From the NCBI GenBank assembly GCA_963733135.1, contig CAVTBX010000008.1:379586-443585 (forward strand): a stretch of DNA of 64,000 nt. The letters are read 5' to 3'. The position numbers and the translations under genes were made by a program. Below, in pieces: positions 31,798 to 41,504 of the stretch (position 1 is the first letter of the stretch; every line of letters starts with the position of its first letter). The notes under the pieces were generated by a model. It did no database searches and had not been told where the DNA came from. It worked only from the letters and a program-made list of their open reading frames with translations. This DNA comes from CAVTBX01 sp963733135 (lineage in GTDB: Bacteria; Actinomycetota; Thermoleophilia; Gaiellales; Gaiellaceae).

Positions 31798-32184
31798 CTA
31801 GCCCAGGTAGTCCTCCCAGTCTCTGAGCGGCACGCCGTCCCACACGGTGTCGCTCGGCGTCTTCGCCGCGAGGTGGCACATTGCCGTATCCGGGGTCGCG
31901 CCGTGCCAGTGCCAGATTCCGGCCGGCACCACGACCACATCCCCTGCGCGCATCGGCCGGCGTCCTGACTCGTCCGCGACGACGCCCTCGCCCTCGACGA
32001 CAACCAACGTCTGCTCGACGGGATGGACGTGCGGCAGCGTTCGAGCACCTGCCGCGAAGAAGACCGCGACGAGCTCGACACCGTCCTCAGGCGGGTCGAG
32101 GTTCAGATCCTGCATCCGCACGTCGCCGTCGAAGTGCCCTCCGACGGGCTCGGCCAGCTCTCGATCCCAGGCGACGATCCTCAC
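31798..32184 (-). CDS. Cupin-domain protein
   Basis: 128 residues with a single cupin fold. Motif 1 is FFAAGARTLPHVHPVEQTLV (H-x-H and the Q/E position), and motif 2 is GDVVVVPAGIWHWHGATPD. It probably binds a divalent metal through the histidines. The substrate is unknown; small cupins of this kind include isomerases, dioxygenases and binding proteins. Its ATG overlaps the CNNM/CorC gene stop as ATGA, so it is translated from that operon. Confidence 0.85.
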   Translation of the reverse strand: MRIVAWDRELAEPVGGHFDGDVRMQDLNLDPPEDGVELVAVFFAAGARTLPHVHPVEQTLVVVEGEGVVADESGRRPMRAGDVVVVPAGIWHWHGATPDTAMCHLAAKTPSDTVWDGVPLRDWEDYLG

Positions 32185-33487
32185 TCGCCCACCGCAGCCG
32201 GCTCTTCCTCCGGCTCGGGCGGGGGTAGGAACTCGACCTCGAGGCGCTCGATGCGGGGGCCCTCGGTGTCGAGCACCTTGAAGCGAAGCCCGTTCTCCTC
32301 TACCTCATCGCCCTCCTCGGCGGCCCGGCCGAGCCGACCGAAGACGAGGCCGCCGATCGTCTGGTAGTGCTCGTCCTGCGGGAGCGCTTGGGCGAACTGC
32401 TCGTTGAAGTCGTCGATCGGGAACGTGCCGTGGATCCGGATCCGGTCGTCGTCCACCCGCTCCACGGACTCGTCGGGGAGGTCGTACTCGTCCTCGATCT
32501 CGCCGACGATCTCCTCGAGGAGGTCCTCGAGCGTCACGATCCCCTCGAAGGCGCCGTACTCGTCGACGACGATCGCCATGTGCTGGTTCGTCCGCCGGAA
32601 CTCCGCGAGGAGCGCGGCGAGATCCTTCGTCTCCGGGACGTAGCTCACTGGACGGATCAGCGAGGGAACGTCGACGTTCTCGATCCCTCGCGCGTAGAGG
32701 GCCGAGAAGAGATCGCGCACGTGCAGGATCCCCACGATGTCGTCGAGCGAGTCGCGGTAGACGGGTAGCGCGTGTAGGGCGAGTCGATGAGCGACTCGAG
32801 ACATTCTTGAGGCGGCAGGTCGACCGAGAGGGCCACCACCTGTGGCCGCGGCACCATCACCTCGTGGGCTTCCTTGTCGGCGAAGTCGAAGACCTTGTAG
32901 AGCATCTCCTCCTCGCCGGCCTCGATGATGCCTCCCTCCCCGGCCGCGCCGACGATGTTCCGGATCTCCTCCTCCGAGTGCCTGACGAGGCCTGCCGGCG
33001 CGGGCTCGACGCCGAAGAGCCGGGCAACCGCAGAGGCAGAGCGGTCGAGCACCACGACGAGTGGGTGGGTGACGATCCCGAAGAGCCGGAGCGGGCGGGA
33101 GAGCACGACCGCGACCGTCTCCCAGCGCTGAAGCGTGATCGCCTTCGAGACGAGCTCGCCGAGTACGACGCTGAGGTAGGTCAGGACGAGGAACGCGATC
33201 GCAAACGCGACGCCGCGGGGCAGGAAGCCGAGGAAGTGCGAGACCAGCGGCTCGCCCAGGGCGCCGAGCATGATCCCGATGACGGTGATCCCGACCTGGG
33301 CCGCGGAGATGTACCGCACGGGCTCGTCCATGAGCCGGAGCGCGACGAGCGCGCCCTTGCTTCCTTGCGCGGCACGATGCTCGAGGGGCGGGCGGCGCGC
33401 GGTCACGATCGCGTACTCGGCCGCAACGAAGAGCGCGTTCCCCAGCACGAGCAGGAGAACGGCGGCGATCAGGAGGAACTCGCTCAC
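32181..33487 (-). CDS. CNNM/CorC (HlyC-type) membrane protein, one-base frameshift
   Basis: DUF21-CBS-CorC protein, a family linked to Mg/Co ion transport. From ATG 33487 the DUF21 membrane domain (about 1-190; FLLIAAVLLLVLGNALFVAA, GITVIGIMLGALGEPLVSHF) leads into the CBS pair. The frame then shifts at about 32768. Restoring one base (CTACCCGGTCTAC) joins LIDSPYTRYP to VYRDSLDDIVGILHVRDLFS, MAIVVDEYGAFEGIVTLEDL and a C-terminal CorC domain (IGGLVFGRLGRAAEEGDEVE). The span of 1307 bases is one short of a full frame. The repaired protein has about 435 residues, normal for the family. Confidence 0.88.
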
Positions 33488-33511
33488 GCCCGGCTGCTCC
33501 GGGCGCGGGTA

Positions 33512-34492
33512 CTAGGCGGGATCTCGTCCACTGAGGTGGGCCGGAGGATATCGCACGGTCGAGACCGTTCTGCCCCCCGCCACGGTCTCCACACACCGCA
33601 GGTCGGCGTCGAGAACGGCAAGATCCGCTCTGAGGCCGGGTGCGAGGCGTCCCCGATCGGTGAGCCCGAGGAGGCGGGCCGGAACCAGGCTCGCCATCGT
33701 GACGGCCTCGCGAAGCCCGAATCGTCGCATGCGTGCTACGAGCGCAGCCCCGGCTCGGTCACCGCCGAGCAGGCGCCCTTCCGCGTCGTGACCAGGGCTC
33801 GCGACGATGTCGCTCGTGAGCGCGATCCGATTGGGACCGGCCACGCGCACCGTCAGCTCCTCCGTCCGCGGATGCAGGTGCCGCCCGTCGGCGATCAGCC
33901 CGAGAGTGACCCGCTCGTCGAGCAGAAGCTCCGGAATCGGGCCCGTCGAGCGAGCTCGAAACGGCGACATTGCGTTCCATAGATGAGTGGCGAACCGCGC
34001 CCCGGCGTCGATCGCCGAGCGCGCCGTTGCAATGTTCGCATGCGTATGACCGACTGCAGCAACCACGCCGCGCTCGGCCACGAGACTGATCGCCTCCATC
34101 GCTCCCGGCAGCTCCGGTGAGAGTGTGACCAGGCGAACGCAACCAGTGTCGAGCCAGGTCCCGAGCAGCTCGACGTCGACGGGCAGGAGCTCGTCCTGCG
34201 GGATCGCGCCCGCCGCATCCGGGTTCAGGAACGGCCCCTCGAGGTGGACGCCGACACAACGCTCGTCGGGCGCGTCGATCGGCTCCCGCGCAGTCGCGAG
34301 GTACGACGTGACGCCCTGCTCGGCGACGGCATCGGGCACGTAGACGTGCAGGTCGACGAAGCCTGGGGCGATGACGAGATCGGTCTCGGGCTCGTCCGCG
34401 GGCTCCACCGCGGCGATGGTCTCCCCCTCGACGACGACCGCTCCCGGCCGGACTCCGTCCAAAGGATCGACGAGGACGCCCGCGAATCTCAT
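33512..34492 (-). CDS. nagA: N-acetylglucosamine-6-phosphate deacetylase (short form)
   Basis: 326 residues, about 50 shorter than usual NagA. Signatures are HLEGPFLNP (metal glutamate E85), VAAVGHTHANIATA (H149), ATHLWNAMSPF (H170), LIADGRHLHPRTEEL and the catalytic aspartate region LTSDIVASPG. The usual N-terminal H-x-H becomes LHVYVPD, so only the single-metal site may remain, as in E. coli NagA. It removes acetate from GlcNAc-6-P in amino-sugar recycling. No nagB or transporter is nearby. Confidence 0.85.
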   Translation of the reverse strand: MRFAGVLVDPLDGVRPGAVVVEGETIAAVEPADEPETDLVIAPGFVDLHVYVPDAVAEQGVTSYLATAREPIDAPDERCVGVHLEGPFLNPDAAGAIPQDELLPVDVELLGTWLDTGCVRLVTLSPELPGAMEAISLVAERGVVAAVGHTHANIATARSAIDAGARFATHLWNAMSPFRARSTGPIPELLLDERVTLGLIADGRHLHPRTEELTVRVAGPNRIALTSDIVASPGHDAEGRLLGGDRAGAALVARMRRFGLREAVTMASLVPARLLGLTDRGRLAPGLRADLAVLDADLRCVETVAGGRTVSTVRYPPAHLSGRDPA

Positions 34493-34551
34493 TGCGGCCC
34501 AACTGTAAAGTTCCGCACCCTCTAGACCGACTACGATCCCGGAGCCGCAAC

Positions 34552-35172
34552 GTGCCGAACGAGATCACCTGCCTGATCGCCGACGATCACGAAGTCGTGC
34601 GCGAAGGCCTGCGCCTCTCGCTCTCGCGCTCACCGCACGTGCGGGTCGTCGGGGAGGCCGCGGACGGCGAGAGCGCGATCGCGATCGCCGAACGGCGCCG
34701 GCCCAACGTCGTGATCATGGACGTCCGCATGCCCGGGATGGACGGGCTCGAGGCGACGAAGATCCTCACGGAGAAGCTGCCCTCCACGAACGTCCTCATC
34801 TTCACCGCCTACGGCGAGCGAAGCCTGCTCGGCCGCGGCCTCGAGTCGGGAGCGAAGGGCTACATCCTGAAGGAGGCCCCGCACCAGACGCTCGTCCGCG
34901 CGATCGAGAAGGTCGCAAACGGCGAGGGGTACGTCGACCCGGCGCTGATGCCGGACTTCCTGACGCGCGAGCGCGAGGAGATGCTGACGCAGCGTGAGCG
35001 CGAGATCCTCCAGCTGCTCGCACACGGCATGTCGAACGCGGACGTGGCCGCCAAGCTCTTCATCAGCCAGGAGACCGTGAAGAGCCACGTCCGCCATATC
35101 CTCGCCAAGCTCGAGGCGGATACTCGAACCCATGCTGTCGCGATCGCTCTCCGCGAAGCGATCATCGACTAG
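34552..35172 (+). CDS. NarL/LuxR-type response regulator
   Basis: 206 residues from GTG 34552, preceded by GGAG at proper spacing. The receiver domain has the acidic pair in LIADDHEVVREGL, phosphoacceptor D57 in VVIMDVRMPGMDG, and T/K in LIFTAYGER and YILKEA. The C-terminal LuxR helix-turn-helix is LTQREREILQLLAHGMSNAD ... SQETVKSHVRHILAKL. It overlaps the start of the adjacent histidine kinase by 41 bp, an unusually large overlap that ties their expression. Targets unknown. Confidence 0.93.
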   Translation: MPNEITCLIADDHEVVREGLRLSLSRSPHVRVVGEAADGESAIAIAERRRPNVVIMDVRMPGMDGLEATKILTEKLPSTNVLIFTAYGERSLLGRGLESGAKGYILKEAPHQTLVRAIEKVANGEGYVDPALMPDFLTREREEMLTQREREILQLLAHGMSNADVAAKLFISQETVKSHVRHILAKLEADTRTHAVAIALREAIID

Positions 35173-36346
35173 TCCGCTCGTACCGCTGCTCGTCGCGGCC
35201 GCAGTGGCTGCGGCGCTCCTCGGCGCGGTCGGACTGGCGATCGGAAGTACCGCGGTTATCGGCGCAGGGCTGTTCGCCGGGCTCGTCCTGGCCGGGTCGC
35301 TCGCATTCGTCCTGATCGTCAGCGAGCGGCGGCGACACGTCGTGGCAGAGGACGAGCTGGCCGCGCAGGCGACCTTCCTCGAGAAGCTACTCGAGTCGAT
35401 CGCCGAGGTTTCCGGAACCATCGACGCACAGGAGATCCTCGAGCGGGTGCGCACGGAGGCGAAGCGTCTCTTCGAAGCCGATCGCGTGAGCTTCGAGGAA
35501 GGCGCCGCGCTCGACTCGCCCCGGCTTCGGCACGGCGGCATGGACGTGGCTCTCGCCGCGCGCGGAGCGCCGCTCGGCGTCCTCTCGATCGAACGCGGCG
35601 AACCGTTCGGGCGCGGCGACCTCGTCCAGGCGACCGTCCTCGCGGACTTCGCCTCGCGCGCCTTCGAGAACGCACGGCTCGTGGCCCAGGCGCAGGAGCG
35701 GGAAGCGGAACGGGAACGGCTTACCGACCAGCTCGTGCTGGCGGAGCAGGACGAGCGCCGGCGGCTCTCGGTCTGGCTCCACGACGGGCCGCTCTCGACG
35801 ATGTCCGGCGTCGCGCTCATGCACGATGCGGCGCTCGCCGCCATCGAGGACGGCCGCTACGACGACGCGGCAAAGGTCGTGGCGACCGCGCTCGAACGGG
35901 AACGCGAGACCATCCGAACGCTCCGCGACCTCTCCTTCGCGCTCGAGCCGCTCGTCCTTCGCGACCAGGGGTTCGCAGCGGCCGTCCAGGCGATCGGCGA
36001 CCAGGTCGGCCGCGGGAACCGGATCGCTGTGACGATCGACGCCGCCGCCGGAGAGCGGCTCGCCGAGAAGGCTCAGGTCGAGCTCTACCAGGTCATCCGC
36101 GAGGCCGTGAACCAGGCGGTGCGGCGGCGCCCACAGACACTCGAGCTGACGATGAAGGAGCTCGACGACGGGAGCTTCGAGCTCTCGATCGCCGACGACG
36201 GAGTCGAGGAGCGCCGCCGAGCGTCGATCGAGGCGATCGAGGAGCGGGCCCGCGTCCTGAACGCGCGTTTCTCGGTCGAGCAGGGCGACGAGGGCGGCAC
36301 GCGGCTGCACGTCCTGCTCCCCGCCTACGTGGCGGCGACGAGCTAG
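35132..36346 (+). CDS. HisKA_3-type sensor histidine kinase
   Basis: 404 residues. Two membrane helices (about 15-37 and 41-63) are followed by a GAF-like domain (about 85-185), a coiled coil, then the dimerisation motif EQDERRRLSVWLHDGPLSTM with phosphoacceptor H217. The ATPase domain has YQVIREAVNQAVRR (N-box, with alanine-rich changes), IADDGVEERRRASIEAIEER and GGTRLHVLLP. It is the partner of the overlapping NarL-type regulator. The sensing domain is short and probably cytosolic, so the signal may be intracellular or membrane state. Confidence 0.9.
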   Translation: MLSRSLSAKRSSTSPLVPLLVAAAVAAALLGAVGLAIGSTAVIGAGLFAGLVLAGSLAFVLIVSERRRHVVAEDELAAQATFLEKLLESIAEVSGTIDAQEILERVRTEAKRLFEADRVSFEEGAALDSPRLRHGGMDVALAARGAPLGVLSIERGEPFGRGDLVQATVLADFASRAFENARLVAQAQEREAERERLTDQLVLAEQDERRRLSVWLHDGPLSTMSGVALMHDAALAAIEDGRYDDAAKVVATALERERETIRTLRDLSFALEPLVLRDQGFAAAVQAIGDQVGRGNRIAVTIDAAAGERLAEKAQVELYQVIREAVNQAVRRRPQTLELTMKELDDGSFELSIADDGVEERRRASIEAIEERARVLNARFSVEQGDEGGTRLHVLLPAYVAATS

Positions 36347-36358
36347 AGTCCGCGCCCG

Positions 36359-36553
36359 GTGGCCGAGGGTACGCACCTCCTCTTCGTCTCGAAGCCGACG
36401 GGCTATGAGCTCGCCGAGCGTGAGGGTGAGCCGCCGACGGCGGGCTCGGCTGTCGAGCTCGACGGCGACGGCGGCCGGTTTACGGTGGCGAAGGTCGCGG
36501 CGTCTCCCCTTCCGGGCGACGACCGCCGCTGCGCGTACCTCGTCCCGGCCTGA
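36359..36553 (+). CDS. Small protein of unknown function
   Basis: 64 residues from GTG 36359, twelve bases after the kinase stop. It reads like a compact beta domain (THLLFVSKPTGYELAEREGE, GSAVELDGDGGRFTVAKVAA, CAYLVPA). No family is recognised. Likely cotranscribed with the two-component pair. Convergent with the FAD enzyme, nine bases between the ends. Confidence 0.6.
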   Translation: MAEGTHLLFVSKPTGYELAEREGEPPTAGSAVELDGDGGRFTVAKVAASPLPGDDRRCAYLVPA

Positions 36554-36562
36554 CCGGGCGGC

Positions 36563-37622
36563 CTACGCGGCCAGCGCGGAGTCGGCCGCGCGCAGGCCGA
36601 GTACGAGAGCCGCCGCGAGCCCGCTTGCATACCCGCCGAGGGCGATGCCGCCGACATCCGTGCCGGCAGCCCAGACACCGTCCGCGACCCGCGCGGACTC
36701 GTCGACCCGGAGCCCGCCCAAGGTTGTCGTGATACCCGCGACCACATCGACCTCGGTCGTGCCGTTGACCCGCCGAATCGGCCCGCCCGCCTCTCGTGCG
36801 CGCTCGATCATCTGGCTCAACGGTGAGGTCTCGCACGCGCTCGCCGAGCGCGGAGTCCGGCACGACGTAGACCGCACGCGCCGCCGGCTGCTGCGCCGTC
36901 CATTGGACGACGTCGATCTCCGACCAAGTGCGCGGCTCGTAGGGCTCCCCGGCAGCGTTCCGGACGGTCGCGAAGCGCGCGTAAAGCTGCGCCATGCCCA
37001 CGAACCGGCTCGGCTCGATGCGGGCCGGAGGTGCGGGCAGGTTGCGGCCGTAGAACTCGCCCAGCCCGTCGGTCAGCGACCCGCCGGCAGCCAGGCCAAG
37101 CCGCAGGCCGTCGCCGGTGCTCCAGGGGTTCGCCCGCAGGACGAGATGCTCCGCCTCAGGGGTGACGTGGTCGCGGACAAGCCCTCGGTCACCCTGAAAG
37201 CCTCCCGTGGCGAGCACGACGGGCACATCAGGAGAGAGCAATACCAACGGCTCTCCAAGCCGCACCTCTCCGGCCCGTGCGGCCAGCACCCGGGTCAGCC
37301 CCTCCGGATCGAACCGCACACCCGTCGTGAGCTCGTTTCCCGTCTCTCGCGTAATCGCAGGAGCGCCGAGCGCCTCGAGCCACCGAAGCGCCTCGTCGAG
37401 CCCGTCGTGGACGAGCCGCTGTAGAGCAGGCTCGCCGGCCGGACACTCGGCCCGAAACCGCTCCCACTCCCGGTAGCGCCAGATGACGCCGCTCGAGAGC
37501 CGCATCGACCCGCCGGGACGGTCGCCCTTCTCGTGGACGATCACCGACGCCCCGAGCTCTCGGGCGCGCGCGGCAGCGACGAGCCCGGCCAGGCCGGCGC
37601 CCGCGACGATCAGATCGGGCAC
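36563..37622 (-). CDS. FAD-dependent oxidoreductase (fumarate reductase/KstD-like), frameshifted
   Basis: N-terminal FAD motif LIVAGAGLAGLVAAARARE with GGSMRLSSGVIWR, then VPVVLATGGFQGD, NPWSTGDGLRLGLAAGGS and a C-terminal FAD motif GVWAAGTDVGGIALGGYASG. This is the succinate dehydrogenase/fumarate reductase flavoprotein superfamily, near 3-ketosteroid dehydrogenases and tricarballylate-type enzymes. The frame changes at about 36828: ERVRDLT must be joined to LSQMIERAREAGGPIRRVNG. The 1060-base span implies one extra base or two missing. Without repair the C-terminal FAD contact is lost. Repaired length is about 352 residues. Confidence 0.8.
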
Positions 37623-37640
37623 GGCCTCGCTGCCCCGAGC

Positions 37641-38339
37641 TCAGACGAGAGAGAAGCTCGGCTTGTGCTCGACGTACTCGACCTTCACGCGGTCGGGACC
37701 CCAGAGGAAGACCGCGTACGTGTTCGGTGCGTCGACGACGTCCGCGACCTCGATCCCCAGCTCGTTCGCGGCCGCGATGTGCTCCTCGGCCGAGTCGACG
37801 AGGACCGCGAGGTGGTTCAGGAGCGGCCGCTCAGGCTCCTCCGGCTCGCCGCGGTGGAACTCCACATAGGCTCCGCCGACCTCCACGCGAGGTGCCTTCG
37901 ACAGCCCCGGCGAGCTCGGGGCGAATCCGAGCCGCTCGTAGGCCGCTGCCGTCTCGTCAGGCGACGCGGAATAGAGCGCGACGTGATCGAGGTCGTAGTC
38001 GAGATCCGTCTCGGCCTGGACGATCCCGACCCGAAGGCCCTCGGAGATGTCCACATAGAGCCCGTCCGGGCATTCCTCCGCCTTCGAGGCGAGCTCGTCG
38101 GAGACGGACTCGAGGTCGTCCACGCGGAGCGCGACGTGCTTCAGAGCTCCCCGCTCGCGCGGGCCCTCCGCGTCGAAGAACGTGAGCTTGCCCCGGCGAG
38201 CGTCGGCGCCTACGAGCGTGAACTTGTCGGTCCGGTCGATGACGTGCATGCCGAGGTACCGGGTCGCGAAGTCGGAGATCCGATCGCGATCCGACACCCA
38301 CAGGGCAACGTGGTCCAGCGTCTTCGGGTTCATGATCAT
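37641..38339 (-). CDS. Two-domain VOC protein (extradiol dioxygenase/glyoxalase superfamily)
   Basis: 232 residues made of two vicinal-oxygen-chelate modules. The first begins LDHVALWVSDRDRISDFATR and contains LKHVALRVDDLESV. The second begins LDHVALYSASPDETAAAYER and contains LNHLAVLVDSAEEHIAAANE and VFLWGPDRVKVEYVEH. Histidines and a terminal glutamate are placed as metal ligands. It could be a ring-cleavage dioxygenase or a lyase; substrate unknown. It lies 18 bases upstream of the FAD enzyme, suggesting a shared catabolic pathway. Confidence 0.83.
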   Translation of the reverse strand: MIMNPKTLDHVALWVSDRDRISDFATRYLGMHVIDRTDKFTLVGADARRGKLTFFDAEGPRERGALKHVALRVDDLESVSDELASKAEECPDGLYVDISEGLRVGIVQAETDLDYDLDHVALYSASPDETAAAYERLGFAPSSPGLSKAPRVEVGGAYVEFHRGEPEEPERPLLNHLAVLVDSAEEHIAAANELGIEVADVVDAPNTYAVFLWGPDRVKVEYVEHKPSFSLV

Positions 38340-38385
38340 TCCCTACCCAGGCTTGGAACGACCCATTCGTGGGGATCATTCCTTT

Positions 38386-38736
38386 GTGGCGACGTTGGCC
38401 CGGGTTCTCGTTCTCGCAGCTCGGCAGCCGGCGTTCTCGGCGTTGCTGGAAGATGCTGGATACGCCGTCGACCTCCGCACGCGTCCGCTCGACAACTCGA
38501 GGCGCGTGGACGCAGACCTGGCCGTGGTCTTCCGGGGAAGGCTGATCGGGCGCGCTCAAGCCGCGGCCCTCGCAGATCAGGGCGTCCCCGTGATCGAGGT
38601 CATGAACGTCGAGCCGCCGAGCGCCTCGACGGCTGAATGGATCCGGGTGTCGAACCGGATCACCAAACCCGACCTCGTCCAGGTCGTGCACGCGCTCGCA
38701 GACCGAGCGACATCGGGCCACTCCGTGGCCGTCTAG
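38386..38736 (+). CDS. Small Rossmann-like protein of unknown function
   Basis: 116 residues from GTG 38386. The pattern RVLVLAARQPAFSALLEDAG, ADLAVVFRGRLIGRAQAAAL and GVPVIEVMNVEPP alternates strands and helices like a receiver or Rossmann domain, but the acidic phosphorylation site of response regulators is absent. Not recognised. Divergent from the VOC gene. Confidence 0.6.
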   Translation: MATLARVLVLAARQPAFSALLEDAGYAVDLRTRPLDNSRRVDADLAVVFRGRLIGRAQAAALADQGVPVIEVMNVEPPSASTAEWIRVSNRITKPDLVQVVHALADRATSGHSVAV

Positions 38737-38884
38737 CCGCTAGCCGGTAACGATCCCGTAAACACGCGCCCGCCGTACCCGCTTGGTGCGGCTAGCCCCC
38801 TGTCGATCGACGACGGGCGCTGCTGGAATGGCTTGACGACCGCCTCGTTAAGACGAGGAGCACGCCAGACCGAGGAGGAGCCGC

Positions 38885-40339
38885 ATGACGGAAGCCGAGA
38901 CGAACTACGAAGACCCCAGGCGCTGGAAGGCACTCGCTCTCCTGAGCATCGCCTACCTCATGGTCGTTCTCGATATCTCGATCGTGAACGTCGCCCTTCC
39001 GTCCATCCAGTCGGAGCTCGGGTTCTCGCCCGAGAACCTTCAGTGGGTCGTCAGCGGCTACGCGCTCACATTCGGCGGCTTCCTGCTCCTCGGCGGACGG
39101 CTCGGGGATCTCCTCGGTCGCCGCCGGCTCTTCATGGTCGGGCTCGCGCTCTTCGCGCTCACGTCGCTCCTCGCCGGCCTTTCGGTCAACTCGGGGATGT
39201 TGATCGCGATGCGGCTCCTCCAGGGCGCCGCGGGCGCGATCCTTTCGCCGTCCGTCTTCTCCATTACGTCCGTGACCTTCCGGGAGGGCGCGGAGCGGAA
39301 CAAGGCGCTCGGCATCCTCGGCGGGATCGCGGGCGCCGGCGCTGCGATCGGAGTGCTCCTGGGCGGCATCCTCACGGACACCGTCGGCTGGGAGTGGATC
39401 TTCTTCGTCAACGTGCCGATCGCCGCCGTGACGCTCTTCTTCGTGCCGCGGTTCGTGCAGGAGAGCCGTGCCGCCGGCCTGGCCCGGCACTTCGACGCCC
39501 AGGGAGCCGTCACGGTGACGGCGAGCCTCATGCTCCTCGTCTTCGGGCTCACTCAGTCCACCAATTACGGCTGGGGCTCCTGGCAGACGATCGGGGCGCT
39601 CGTCGGCGCGGCGGTGCTGATGGCGGCCTTCCTGACGATCGAGACGAGGTCCCGCTCGCCGCTCGTACCGCTCGGGTTCTTCAAGAAGCGGACTCCGACC
39701 GGAGCGAACATCATCGGCTTCGGCCTCGGCACGGCGATCTTCGGCATGTTCTTCCTGCTCTCGCTCTACATGCAGCAGGTGCTCGGGTACTCGCCGCTGC
39801 GGACAGGCTTCGCGTACCTGACCGTGGCCCTGCTGGCGGTGGTCGCAGCCGGTGCCTCGCAGGCCCTTGTGACCAAGCTCGGAGTCCGGCCCGTGCTGGC
39901 GACCGGCCTCGCGCTGCTGACCGCCGGGCTCGTCTACTTCACGCAGGTGTCGGTGGGCGGCTCCTACGTCAGCGACCTCCTGCCGGGCTTCATCCTGATC
40001 GGAGTCGGCATGGGCTTCTCCTTCGTCCCGATCTCGATCGCGGCCCTGGCCGGGATCGAGGGCAGGGAGGCCGGGCTCGCGTCGGGCCTCATCAACACCT
40101 CGCAGCAGATCGGCGGCGCCCTCGGGCTCGCGATCCTCGTGACGGTGTCGACGACCCGCACGGAGGGCCTCCTGGAGGACGGCGCCGCGGCACCGCAGGC
40201 CCTCACGGAGGGCTTCGGCATCGCCTTCTGGGTCGGAGCCGGTTTCGCCCTCGTCTCCCTGCTTGCGACGTTCCTCGTCCTGCGGAGCCAGGATCTGGCG
40301 GTGGTGCCGGGAGAGTCGGCGCCGTCCCCCGCCGCCTAG
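38885..40339 (+). CDS. DHA2-type MFS exporter (EmrB/QacA-like)
   Basis: 484 residues with about 14 hydrophobic helices. The family motifs are LMVVLDISIVNVALPSIQSE (motif D1), LLLGGRLGDLLGRRRLFMVG (motif A), ILGGIAGAGAAIGVLLGGIL (motif C, antiporter) and WIFFVNVPIA. Such proteins export drugs or cationic toxic compounds with proton exchange. A GAGGAGG-type site precedes the ATG. A second, related exporter lies at 43051-44514. Confidence 0.92.
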   Translation: MTEAETNYEDPRRWKALALLSIAYLMVVLDISIVNVALPSIQSELGFSPENLQWVVSGYALTFGGFLLLGGRLGDLLGRRRLFMVGLALFALTSLLAGLSVNSGMLIAMRLLQGAAGAILSPSVFSITSVTFREGAERNKALGILGGIAGAGAAIGVLLGGILTDTVGWEWIFFVNVPIAAVTLFFVPRFVQESRAAGLARHFDAQGAVTVTASLMLLVFGLTQSTNYGWGSWQTIGALVGAAVLMAAFLTIETRSRSPLVPLGFFKKRTPTGANIIGFGLGTAIFGMFFLLSLYMQQVLGYSPLRTGFAYLTVALLAVVAAGASQALVTKLGVRPVLATGLALLTAGLVYFTQVSVGGSYVSDLLPGFILIGVGMGFSFVPISIAALAGIEGREAGLASGLINTSQQIGGALGLAILVTVSTTRTEGLLEDGAAAPQALTEGFGIAFWVGAGFALVSLLATFLVLRSQDLAVVPGESAPSPAA

Positions 40340-40352
40340 AGGAGGAAGGCTC

Positions 40353-40388
40353 AGCCCGCCCTCGGCGCTCAGCCACCGGGGGCGGGCT
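40353..40388 (+). terminator. GC-rich hairpin behind the MFS gene
   Basis: AGCCCGCC (40353-40360) pairs with GGCGGGCT (40381-40388) around a 20-base loop, 14 bases after the MFS stop. No T-run follows, so termination is only suggested. Confidence 0.35.
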
Positions 40389-40411
40389 CGTGCCGCAGTA
40401 GGGTTCCCGCC

Positions 40412-40717
40412 ATGTTCGCGAGCATGTCTACCTTCAGCGCCGAGGGCATCGACATGGCCGGCGCCGCACGCATCGTCGGGGAGTCGATGGAGGGCTGGCT
40501 TCGGGGCTTCGACGGCTATGCGGGGCTCCTCATCCTCACGAACGACGATCAGGGTCTCGCCCGCGTGATGACGTTCTGGGAGAGCCAAGACGCGATGGAA
40601 GCGAGCGCCCCCGGCCGGGAGAGCGTGCGCGACTCGATGGCAGATCGCCTCGGCGTGACGCTCGACGCCGTGGAGACCTACGAGGTCAGCCGCCGGGCCG
40701 ATCTCGCGCTCGGCTAA
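40412..40717 (+). CDS. Small ABM/dimeric alpha-beta-barrel-like protein
   Basis: 101 residues. The pattern MFASMSTFSAEGIDMAGAAR ... GWLRGFDGYAGLLILTNDDQ, ARVMTFWESQDAMEAS and TLDAVETYEVS is that of antibiotic-biosynthesis-monooxygenase-like ferredoxin folds, with the FWES strand/helix typical of them. Function unknown. Convergent overlap of four bases with nucS. Confidence 0.65.
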   Translation: MFASMSTFSAEGIDMAGAARIVGESMEGWLRGFDGYAGLLILTNDDQGLARVMTFWESQDAMEASAPGRESVRDSMADRLGVTLDAVETYEVSRRADLALG

Positions 40718-41385
40718 GCGAAGAGGGTCAGGTCGGGCTCGCGCTCGCCGCGCAGGAGCTCGAGGTCGATCTCGACGCAGCGGATCCCGCGGGCCTCGGC
40801 CAGCGTGAGCGCCTGCGGGCGAAAGCGCTGCGCGGCGAGGATCCCGCGACAGTCCGCCCGCGCGGAGTCGAGCTGGATTCGTTCCAGGTAACGGGAGAGC
40901 TGCTCGACCGCATCGATTCCGGCGACGCGCTTCACCTCGACGGCCACCCACCCGGATTCGTCGTCCCGGCACATGAGATCGACGGGGCCGAGGTCGGTCG
41001 GCCACTCGCGGCGCACGAGCCGAAGCTCCTCCCCGAGGACGGCCGGCCGCACGGCAAGCTCCTCCTGGAGCTCACGCTCGACCCCGTCCTTCTCGAGCGC
41101 CACCGCCTCCCCCATCTCGTGCGAGACGTCCGAGAGCACCTCGACGAGCCGGATCTCGAGCCGGTCCTCCGTCTTCCCGGCCCGCTTGCGGACGACGAGC
41201 GTGTCGCCGTCCTCCTCGAGCACCGTGGGAGGGGTCATCCAGTTCAGAGGCTTGTACCCACCGGCGTCGGCGTGCACGAGCACGGAGCCGTCGTCCTTCA
41301 GGATGAGAAGGCGGGTGGACTCGGGCAGATAGGCGGCGAGCCGGCCCGAGTAGCGAACCTCGCAGCGGGCGACGATGAGGCGCAC
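40714..41385 (-). CDS. nucS: Mismatch-specific endonuclease NucS/EndoMS
   Basis: 223 residues. NucS cleaves mismatched DNA and carries out non-canonical mismatch repair in actinobacteria and archaea that lack MutS/MutL. The N-terminal DNA-binding domain shows RCEVRYSGRLAAYLPESTRL and VHADAGGYKPLNWMTPP. The RecB-like nuclease domain has LGPVDLMCRDDESGWVAVEV followed by KR, supplying the D, E and K of the active site, and QLSRYLERI. Its presence supports an actinobacterial host. Confidence 0.94.
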   Translation of the reverse strand: MRLIVARCEVRYSGRLAAYLPESTRLLILKDDGSVLVHADAGGYKPLNWMTPPTVLEEDGDTLVVRKRAGKTEDRLEIRLVEVLSDVSHEMGEAVALEKDGVERELQEELAVRPAVLGEELRLVRREWPTDLGPVDLMCRDDESGWVAVEVKRVAGIDAVEQLSRYLERIQLDSARADCRGILAAQRFRPQALTLAEARGIRCVEIDLELLRGEREPDLTLFA

Positions 41386-41504
41386 GGGGCGCCCACGCTA
41401 TCGGCCCTTTCGGACGTGTCCAGACGGGCCATGTCCGGCGGCTGCCCCAGAACCAGGGCTAAGACCGCCAGCGCCTAAGAGACATCTCCGCGCTGGAAGC
41501 AGCG

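Noticed and set aside
38740..38800. Possible further long-hairpin element (GCTAGCCGG ... CGGCTAGC)
   Set aside because: The pairing is short and the conserved core is absent.
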